Of a DNA stretch of 18,476 nucleotides, positions 14,131 through 18,476 are shown piece after piece. The first letter of the stretch is position 1. The number at the start of each line of letters is the position of its first letter. The DNA is from Lachnospiraceae bacterium (GTDB lineage: Bacteria; Bacillota; Clostridia; Lachnospirales; Lachnospiraceae). The stretch is taken from assembly GCA_900765975.1 (NCBI GenBank), contig CAAFTS010000155.1, forward strand, positions 1-18,476, read 5' to 3'. The notes below the pieces were generated by a model. That model was given only the letters and a program-made list of their open reading frames with translations. It had not been told where the DNA came from and searched no databases. The translations under genes were made by a program, and so were the position numbers.

Positions 14131-15018
14131 ATGGATTTAGAGAAAAAGGCAATCGAAAGAGTAAAAACTGCGTCCGAAATGTCCCTTCGCCTCTATGGCA
14201 GTCCACTGGTGGTAACCGATAGTGGAGGGAAAGACAGCACTGTGTGCCGGGAAATTGTGAGGAGGGCAGGAATTCCTTATGAAGTCCAGCACAATCTTAC
14301 CACTGCTGATGCCCCTCAAACCATCTACTATGTTCGTGAGATATTCAAACAGCTGGAACTAGCAGGTGTTCCCTGCAGTGTAAATTATCCAATTTACAAA
14401 GGACAGCGGGTTACAATGTGGACACTAATCCCGATGAAGAAGTTTCCCCCTACAAGGCTGCAGCGGTATTGTTGTCAAATCTGTAAGGAAGACTCCTGCC
14501 GGGATCGGTTTATAACAACCGGAGTCCGTTGGGCTGAGAGCACGAAGAGAAAAAACAACCGAGGAGTGTTTGAAAATTTTACGAGAGATCTGAATAAGAA
14601 AATCATCATGAATAATGATAACGATGAGAAGCGGATGCTATTTGAAAGCTGCACTCTTAAAGGAAAACGGATCTGAAATCCGATTGTGGACTGGCAAGAC
14701 CGGGATGTGTGGGAATACATCCACTGTGAACATTTGTTGGTAAATCCACTTTATGATATGGGTTTTCACCGGGTCGGCTGCCTGGGGTGTCCGATGGCAG
14801 GGAAGAACCGCTGGACTGAATTCCGCCTTTTTCCAACTTATGAGCGGGCATATATCCGGGCGTTCGGTAAAATGCTGGAGGCCATTCATGCGAGCGGTGT
14901 AAAAACAAAGTGGAAAACAGCAGGTGATGTATTTTCGTGGTGGATGGAGGAGGATATAATTGAAGGGCAGATTAGTTTATTTGATTTACCGGAGTGGCAA
15001 GGAAAAAATGAAACATAA
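14131..15018 (+). pseudogene. PAPS reductase-family protein split by one in-frame TGA
   Basis: The frame from ATG 14131 carries the PP-loop motif SGGKDS (residues 31-36) of adenylyl or phosphosulfate-binding enzymes. Later come CCQIC (114-118), TGVRWAES, DNDEKRMLFESC and KGKRI, then a TGA at codon 182 (14674-14676). The same frame continues with NPIVDWQDRDVWEYI, GFHRVGCLGCPMAGK, FGKMLEAIHASGVKTKWKT and GQISLFDLPEW to 15018. Without the TGA it would be a normal 295-residue member of the element- and phage-borne PAPS reductase/DndC-like family, with its Fe-S cysteines. The family is linked to sulfur chemistry, and relatives act in phosphorothioate DNA modification. A GTG at 14686 has no ribosome site, so restart is unlikely. 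The start itself also lacks a ribosome site. Probably a recent nonsense mutation. Confidence 0.88.
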
Positions 15019-15047
15019 CAGAGATGAATAGGATCTGTGGCGCTAAG

Positions 15048-15128
15048 CCATCGGAGTGAAGGCAATTCGATCGAATGGCCAGACTCCGGTGGATACATAG
15101 TACCATCCGTTTGGTATATGAAACTATG
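15048..15128 (+). ncRNA. Folded intergenic element, copy A
   Basis: Stem 1 pairs 15048-15057 with 15083-15092 over 10 bp with one G-U, and carries an inner stem around the palindrome ATTCGATCGAAT. The linker GGATACATAG follows. Stem 2 pairs CATAG (15096-15100) with CTATG (15124-15128) and TACCA (15101-15105) with TGGTA (15112-15116). A second copy with the same layout lies at 15685-15760. It is 104 bases before the next start codon. I do not recognise a known RNA class. Confidence 0.55.
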
Positions 15129-15231
15129 ACTTCTAGAGAAATCTGGAAACTCATTTTTTTAAAGATGCAGAATGTGTTTTAAAAGCAGAACGGAAAAATT
15201 GAACTATTATCAAAACAGCAGGAGGAGTATC

Positions 15232-15657
15232 ATGGAGATAACAACAAATGAGTTACGCCGGATGAAAAACAAGGATGGACTGATTTTGCAAGGGTGCGGA
15301 GGTGATAGGCAGGAGTGGGTGGATGGAATCAACGAACTATTGACACAGGAAGGTATCTTACTGGATGGAACAAAATTTGGAAACGTGAAGTCATTTTGCC
15401 ATGAGGGATTAACTAACCTGCTGTTTCCGTTTGAGGATGTAAAACTCAATATCGGAAAGCTGGCGATATGGAGGCTGTGTAGTTATGAGACTTTTGGCGG
15501 TACATGGCTGTCTGATTATGTTCCAAACAAGTTTGGCAGTTTTCTTGCCGAAGAGCCTGCACAAAAAGCTGAGGGGAATCGGCAGGTAGAGCTTTGTCAG
15601 GATACTCTTGTTCAGGAGAATGAGGGGCTAGAATTAGGTGGTATATCTATAGGATAG
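15232..15657 (+). CDS. Conserved mobile-element hypothetical protein (141 aa)
   Basis: The ATG at 15232 follows GGAGGAG; an upstream in-frame start at 15172 has no ribosome site. The product begins MEITTNELRRMKNKDGLILQ followed by GCGGDRQEWVDGINELLTQE, then GLTNLLFPFEDVKLNIGKLA and GGTWLSDYVPN. From memory, proteins with this GCGGD...WVDGIN...GGTWLSDYVPN pattern are frequent cargo of Firmicutes conjugative elements and have no known function. There is no signal peptide. The frame is intact, unlike several neighbours. Folded element A lies upstream and copy B directly downstream. Function unknown. Confidence 0.8.
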   Translation: MEITTNELRRMKNKDGLILQGCGGDRQEWVDGINELLTQEGILLDGTKFGNVKSFCHEGLTNLLFPFEDVKLNIGKLAIWRLCSYETFGGTWLSDYVPNKFGSFLAEEPAQKAEGNRQVELCQDTLVQENEGLELGGISIG

Positions 15658-15684
15658 TAGGAGTAAGACCATATCAATAAAAAA

Positions 15685-15760
15685 CCATACTGGAGCATGA
15701 CAACGATGACCGTGTTCCGGTGGATACATGGTAACTAACCGTCTGGTGTATAAAATTATG
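15685..15760 (+). ncRNA. Folded intergenic element, copy B
   Basis: Stem 1 pairs 15690-15699 with 15711-15720 over 10 bp with three G-U pairs, plus CCA/TGG at the base. The linker GGATACATGG follows. Stem 2 pairs CATGG (15727-15731) with TTATG (15756-15760). GACCA (15667-15671) and TGGTC (15761-15765) could close the whole element. Bases differ from copy A inside stems while pairing is kept, which supports a selected structure. It lies upstream of the GNAT gene. Confidence 0.55.
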
Positions 15761-15774
15761 TGGTCATATAAAAA

Positions 15775-15788
15775 CGAACAAATGTTCC
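15775..15788. promoter_or_regulatory. LexA (SOS) box candidate
   Basis: CGAACAAATGTTCC fits the Gram-positive LexA/DinR consensus CGAACRNRYGTTYC at every defined position. It lies 8 bases upstream of the -35 hexamer of the promoter at 15797-15825. This is slightly outside the usual overlap with the core promoter, so repression is plausible but not certain. Confidence 0.55.
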
Positions 15789-15796
15789 TGTGGGGC

Positions 15797-15825
15797 TTGC
15801 GCTAGAGAGGCAGGTCCGATATAAT
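15797..15825 (+). promoter_or_regulatory. Sigma-A promoter of the GNAT gene
   Basis: TTGCGC (15797-15802), a 17-base spacer and a perfect TATAAT (15820-15825) are present. The predicted transcript start is close to the AAGGAGG ribosome site at 15834-15840, giving a very short leader. Confidence 0.6.
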
Positions 15826-15847
15826 AGAAAGACAAGGAGGCGGAGAG

Positions 15848-16273
15848 ATGATTCGATTATTTGAATTTCGGGATTTAGACAAGATAATGGACATATGGCT
15901 GCAGGGAAATCTGGAAGCCCATTCTTTTATAGATGCAGAGTATTGGAAGAAGAATTTCGATTCCGTAAAATCGGTGCTGCCCAATGCGGAGGTATATGTG
16001 TACGAGGAGGGTGGAGAAATTCTAGGATTCATCGGAATGGATGCGGAATATATTGCTGGGATTTTTGTAGCGGCAGGACATAAGGGACAGGGAATTGGTC
16101 ATCAGCTGATTGAAACGGTAAAAAAGAAGAAGCGGCTGTCTCTGCATGTGTTTGAAAAGAATACTGGAGCGATGGCTTTTTACCTGTCAGAGGGGTTTAA
16201 GGTTCAAGAGAGAATGACAGAAAAAGAAACTGGCGAGAGTGAATGCCTGATGGTTTATGTGGATGGACAATAA
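15848..16273 (+). CDS. GNAT-family N-acetyltransferase (141 aa)
   Basis: The ATG at 15848 has a strong AAGGAGG ribosome site. The product transfers an acetyl group from acetyl-CoA to an unknown amine substrate. Motif A, which binds acetyl-CoA, is IFVAAGHKGQGIGHQLIE at about residues 77-94. Motif B is LHVFEKNTGAMAFYLSEGF at about residues 98-118, with the typical Asn and Phe-Tyr. The N-terminus MIRLFEFRDLDKIMDIW and the strand VYVYEEGGEILGFIGM fit small GNAT enzymes of the YjaB type. The length is normal and the frame is intact. The promoter and LexA-type box just upstream suggest separate, possibly damage-inducible expression. Confidence 0.9.
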   Translation: MIRLFEFRDLDKIMDIWLQGNLEAHSFIDAEYWKKNFDSVKSVLPNAEVYVYEEGGEILGFIGMDAEYIAGIFVAAGHKGQGIGHQLIETVKKKKRLSLHVFEKNTGAMAFYLSEGFKVQERMTEKETGESECLMVYVDGQ

Positions 16274-16336
16274 GAACCTGCTCTACGAGGGGGGATGCTC
16301 CTGTTCTGATTGATTAAGAAAACCGGAGGTGGTGGT

Positions 16337-16569
16337 ATGGTAACCTGGAATCCATGCATGTAAAAAACAGCCCAGGCTGCGCAAATTGCTATGTCTATCG
16401 GAGAGATGCTGAGTTTGGTAAGGATAGAAGTATTGTAACCCGTACATCCAGCTTTGATATGCCGGTGAAGTGTAACCGTAAGGGTGAATACAAGCTGCAG
16501 CCGGATGGTGAGAGTGTGTATACCTGCTTGACCTCTGATTTCTTTCTGGCCAAGAGGCTAAGTACATAG
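16337..16569 (+). pseudogene. DUF5131-family fragment (phage Gp37/Gp68-like), frameshifted and truncated
   Basis: The ATG at 16337 follows GGAGGTGG and reads MVTWNP, then a frameshift near 16350 leads to HVKNSPGCANCYVYRRDAEF. It continues with GKDRSIVTRTSSFDMPVKCN, GEYKLQPDGESVY and TSDFFL, then breaks. Intact DUF5131 proteins have 250 residues or more and begin WNP-W-H-G-C...SPGC-x-x-CY with clustered cysteines. Here one base is lost in the first Cys motif, and the gene ends at SDFFL, where it joins an NlpC/P60 fragment. Not functional. Confidence 0.82.
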
Positions 16570-17172
16570 GCCAACGCTGCACGGACTGCAGTGGTCTTAT
16601 CAGCTGGTACACAGGTGTCCTGCGTGGCAGCTACAACTATCATGACACGGCCGTGGAGTGGGTAGGAATTGACCACCTGGACGAGTCCATGGTCGGCTGG
16701 GCGCTCTGGAAGCCGGGATACATCGGGGTGTACATAGGCGATGGCTGGTGTATCGAAGCTAAGGGAATCAACTATGGGACCATCAAAAGCCGTGTGTCTG
16801 CCACGCCCTGGCAGAAGGCATTGAAGCTCTGCGATATCGACTACACGCCGGTCCCGGTGACATACACCCAGGGGTTTCCAGCCGGCCACAGATGGGCAGC
16901 GGTGGTGGTGTCAGTTTACAGACGGCAGCTATGCGGCTAACGGCTGGTACTGGCTCCAGGAGATGGAGCGGAGGACATGGGGATGGTCCTTGGTTGACAG
17001 CGAGGGCTACATGCTGACCGGATACCAGGTGGATGCAGCCGGGGACGCATTTTTGTTGTGTCCGGTCAAGGGCTCTGACGAGGGCAAGTGCATGATTACG
17101 GATGCCAGGGGAGCGCTGTGGATTGCGGAGGAGTATGATATGGTGAATAGACGGTACGTGTTTGAGTGGTGA
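16545..17172 (+). pseudogene. NlpC/P60-type cell wall hydrolase fragment with frameshift
   Basis: Directly after the DUF5131 fragment, another frame reads AKYIGQRCTDCSGLISWYTG and continues through WALWKPGYIGVYIGDGWCIE and GTIKSRVSATPWQKALKLCD. These are the catalytic Cys (DCSGL) and His region of NlpC/P60 peptidoglycan hydrolases, but the position expected to be His is Tyr (GYIGVYIG). After a frameshift near 16880-16890 the sequence encodes a Trp/Tyr/Gly-rich tail (YAANGWYWLQ, GYMLTGYQVD) like cell-wall binding repeats, ending at 17170-17172. The N-terminus is missing. In conjugative elements such enzymes help the transfer apparatus cross the wall. It is more GC-rich than its neighbours. Confidence 0.8.
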
Positions 17173-17208
17173 CACTGATGCCAGATAAGGAAGGGGATAA
17201 CAGAGGAG

Positions 17209-17237
17209 ATGGGCCTAATCCATAGGATCAGACCCAT
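17209..17237. repeat. Hairpin after the hydrolase fragment
   Basis: Arms of 13 bases (17209-17221 and 17225-17237) pair with two mismatches around a 3-base loop. No clear T-run follows. A second perfect 8-bp hairpin, TGTAGATG/CATCTACA, lies at 17261-17281. Together they fill much of the gap before the lipoprotein gene. Confidence 0.45.
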
Positions 17238-17358
17238 CCACGCGTAAAAAATTTGGGGGATGTAGATGATGTACATCTACAAAAACATTGTATCGACTAA
17301 ATGTGAACCAAATATGAATAAGGAAAATAAAAGGATAACTTAAAAAATTTTTAAAATC

Positions 17359-17389
17359 TGCAACTTTTTTGAAATACAATACGTCTAAT
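17359..17389 (+). promoter_or_regulatory. ECF-sigma-type promoter of the lipoprotein gene
   Basis: TGCAAC (17359-17364) is followed after 17 bases by CGTCTAAT (17382-17389). An AAC-containing -35 with a CGTC -10 is typical of ECF sigma factors, and from memory TGCAAC...CGTCTAA is a common form in Clostridia. It lies 33 bases upstream of the start codon. Confidence 0.55.
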
Positions 17390-17421
17390 ATTATGAAATT
17401 TAAAAAAAGGAGGATTTGATA

Positions 17422-17817
17422 ATGAAGAAAAGAAATGTATTTGTAGCTACTTGTGTAACTTTGATGTTGGTTACGGGGTGTTCCGCGCAGAAAGGTGAAG
17501 TATCTTCCGCAGTGCCTACGCAGATAGTTAGCACTTCGATAGCGGAAAGTACGCTTGATGTGTCTTCTACTAAAAACGCTGAAAATAGAATGGATGAAGA
17601 AGAATCCACTCTTACAGGTACCATCAGTGACATTAAGGATTTTATGTTTATTATCACTGATGGGGATGGAGTGGATTACGTTCTTAGCTTTGAAGGAGAA
17701 AAACCAGAAGGATTATCTTCTGTCAAAGAAGGAGATACAGTTTCTGTTGTTTACACAGGAAAATTGGAAGAAACAGAAGCATTCACTGGAACTGTGATTT
17801 CTGTGACAAAAAAGTAG
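17422..17817 (+). CDS. Small secreted lipoprotein (131 aa)
   Basis: The ATG at 17422 follows AAAGGAGG. An N-terminal signal peptide MKKRNVFVATCVTLMLVTGC has a lipobox LVTG before Cys20, so the protein should be lipidated and anchored on the outside of the membrane. A Ser/Thr-rich linker (about 21-65) leads to a compact beta-rich domain (about 66-131) with TLTGTISDIKDFMFIITDGD, VKEGDTVSVVYTG and FTGTVISVTKK, which looks like a small OB-type barrel. No enzyme motif is visible. The ECF-type promoter suggests envelope-stress or signal-dependent expression. It probably belongs to the host or to an older element rather than to the decayed cargo. Confidence 0.85.
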   Translation: MKKRNVFVATCVTLMLVTGCSAQKGEVSSAVPTQIVSTSIAESTLDVSSTKNAENRMDEEESTLTGTISDIKDFMFIITDGDGVDYVLSFEGEKPEGLSSVKEGDTVSVVYTGKLEETEAFTGTVISVTKK

Positions 17818-17881
17818 CAGGTTTAATTGTGAACTGGAAATATTTTGGACTAGTCAAAGAAGAAAGGACAGTATATAGAGA

Positions 17882-17904
17882 AGGCGTCATAATGGCGCCT
17901 TTTG
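17882..17904 (+). terminator. Intrinsic terminator after the lipoprotein gene
   Basis: A 9-bp stem AAGGCGTCA/TGGCGCCTT (one G-U) with a TAA loop ends in TTTT. It lies about 65 bases downstream of the stop. Confidence 0.7.
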
Positions 17905-18020
17905 CTACTTAGTAACAAAAAATGCCTCAATGTTAATTGAAAATTGAACTGGTGTCCGCAGACATATACGCACTGAATTTGTCATAAGAAAAAATGTATG
18001 GAGAAAAATACCGAAAAAAG

Positions 18021-18038
18021 CGTTTATATATATAAACG
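18021..18038. promoter_or_regulatory. 18-base perfect palindrome upstream of small gene
   Basis: CGTTTATATATATAAACG is its own reverse complement. It ends just before the GGGGAGG ribosome site of the next gene, so it could be an operator or a hairpin affecting translation. Confidence 0.5.
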
Positions 18039-18056
18039 GTGGGGAGGTATAAAGTT

Positions 18057-18254
18057 ATGATTGAAGGAGCTTATGTACAATATCAGTCTGCCAAGGCGGC
18101 GGAGGACATGTTTTGTGAAATGAGATTACTCATAAATGATATTATGATGAATAATATTCATTTCATCAGTGATGAGACTGCCGCTACTGTTTTGGATTTA
18201 GCCATCAGGATAGGGGAGGCGGAACGTGAAGAATTAAGGAGGGAAGGCATCTAA
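18057..18254 (+). CDS. Hypothetical protein (65 aa)
   Basis: The ATG at 18057 has GGGGAGG about 8-10 bases upstream; a GTG at 18039 overlaps that site and is less likely. The product reads MIEGAYVQYQSAKAAEDMFC and onward, is mostly helical, with a Met/Asn-rich middle (NDIMMNNIHF) and an acidic/basic tail (GEAEREELRREGI). There is no signal or membrane segment. I do not recognise a family. The gene is followed by several hairpins, and the palindrome just before it may regulate it. Confidence 0.65.
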   Translation: MIEGAYVQYQSAKAAEDMFCEMRLLINDIMMNNIHFISDETAATVLDLAIRIGEAEREELRREGI

Positions 18255-18286
18255 GATTGGGTACGCCTGTTCCGAAAAAAAGAGAG

Positions 18287-18307
18287 GTCGGCAGTTTTCT
18301 GCCGGCC
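18287..18307 (+). terminator. GC-rich hairpin after the small gene
   Basis: A 9-bp stem GGTCGGCAG/CTGCCGGCC (one G-U) is present, with a weak CCGTTT tail. It lies about 30 bases after the stop and is probably a terminator. Confidence 0.55.
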
Positions 18308-18319
18308 CCGTTTATGAAA

Positions 18320-18342
18320 AGACATATAGCAACTATATGTCT
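18320..18342. repeat. Perfect 10-bp inverted repeat
   Basis: The arms AGACATATAG and CTATATGTCT are separated by a CAA loop. No T-run follows, so it is more likely a protein-binding dyad or an RNA hairpin than a terminator. Confidence 0.5.
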
Positions 18343-18396
18343 CAGACTGTAGACAAAATGGTTCCTGGTGCGATGCACCCGGAACCATCAGACTGT
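18342..18396. repeat. Hairpin flanked by 9-base direct repeats
   Basis: A 14-bp hairpin with one mismatch (18358-18371 with 18375-18388, loop GAT) lies between two copies of TCAGACTGT at 18342-18350 and 18388-18396. This resembles a small insertion flanked by a target duplication, or a folded leader. Confidence 0.45.
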
Positions 18397-18400
18397 CAAA

Positions 18401-18426
18401 AAAGTCAGCATTAGCTGGCTTTTTTT
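18401..18426 (+). terminator. Strong intrinsic terminator
   Basis: The stem GTCAGC/GCTGGC with an ATTA loop is followed by seven T residues and preceded by A residues, so it may work in both directions. Confidence 0.7.
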
Positions 18427-18453
18427 GATATAATAGTATCAGAGGTGAAACGT

Positions 18454-18476
18454 ATGCTGATGAAAGAGAAATCGGA
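18454..18476 (+). CDS. Start of a further gene (3' part outside window)
   Basis: AGAGGTG at 18441-18447 precedes an ATG at 18454, and the frame MLMKEKS runs to the window edge. A GTG at 18445 in the same frame is an alternative start. A TATAAT at 18429-18434 lies upstream but has no good -35. The product cannot be identified from seven codons. Confidence 0.4.

Noticed and set aside
14674..14676. TGA in the PAPS reductase-family gene as a selenocysteine codon
   Set aside because: The family has no Cys or Sec at this position (between KGKR-x and NPI-x-DW), and no selenocysteine insertion hairpin is evident just downstream.
15895..16083. Second forward frame inside the GNAT gene
   Set aside because: It overlaps the clear acetyltransferase frame and has Arg/Gly-rich shadow composition.
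16395..16889. 164-codon minus-strand frame over the DUF5131/NlpC junction
   Set aside because: Both fragments on the + strand have recognisable family motifs; the antisense frame has none.
17555..17797. Alternative frame inside the lipoprotein gene
   Set aside because: It is a Leu-rich shadow frame with no ribosome site; the lipoprotein frame has a start, lipobox and terminator.
1..18476. CRISPR array or rRNA/tRNA genes
   Set aside because: No regularly spaced repeats and no recognisable rRNA or tRNA segments were seen on reading the window.

Overview
The window looks like an accessory (integrative or conjugative element type) region of a Gram-positive Clostridia genome, most likely Lachnospiraceae. 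The reasons are strong AGGAGG-type ribosome sites, GTG/TTG starts beside ATG, large serine recombinases, a MazF-type toxin, an ArdA-like protein, and decayed cargo genes of types common in gut Firmicutes elements. No rRNA, tRNA or CRISPR array was found. All convincing genes are on the + strand.

Region 1 (1-6180) is the recombination module. A C-terminal gene scrap and a 490-base structured intergenic stretch lead into a small lysine-rich ORF, a MazF/PemK toxin, and then a tightly packed set of five genes. These are a resolvase-fold protein that has lost its catalytic serine, a 54-residue SHOCT-like protein, a full large serine recombinase, a recombinase-like protein with no catalytic domain, and a second full large serine recombinase. 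The operon ends at a weak hairpin, followed by a 43-base imperfect inverted repeat that could be a recombination or operator site.

Region 2 (6180-9229) is AT-rich. It holds a decayed acetyltransferase scrap and a compact three-gene cassette: a TOPRIM-like protein, an unknown protein and a small P-loop ATPase. This cassette is the best candidate for an undescribed system, possibly defence. It is followed by a truncated IS150/IS3-type orfA whose 3' end runs into an old serine-recombinase remnant.

Region 3 (9230-17172) is cargo in varied states of decay. There is a small conserved protein plus a three-part ArdA-like protein, and a second diverged and partly dead copy of the same pair further on. 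Between and after them lie a YhcG-type nuclease with an internal deletion, a recombinase-like fragment, a PAPS-reductase-family gene split by one in-frame TGA, an intact conserved element protein, an intact GNAT acetyltransferase with a perfect LexA-type box upstream, and a chimera of a DUF5131 fragment with an NlpC/P60 hydrolase fragment. Two copies of a similar folded intergenic element sit upstream of the conserved protein and the GNAT gene.

Region 4 (17173-18476) holds a small lipoprotein gene with an ECF-sigma-like promoter, a 65-residue unknown protein preceded by an 18-base perfect palindrome, a dense run of hairpins ending in a strong terminator, and the first codons of another gene.

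All function calls come from reading motifs and from memory of families. No database search was possible.
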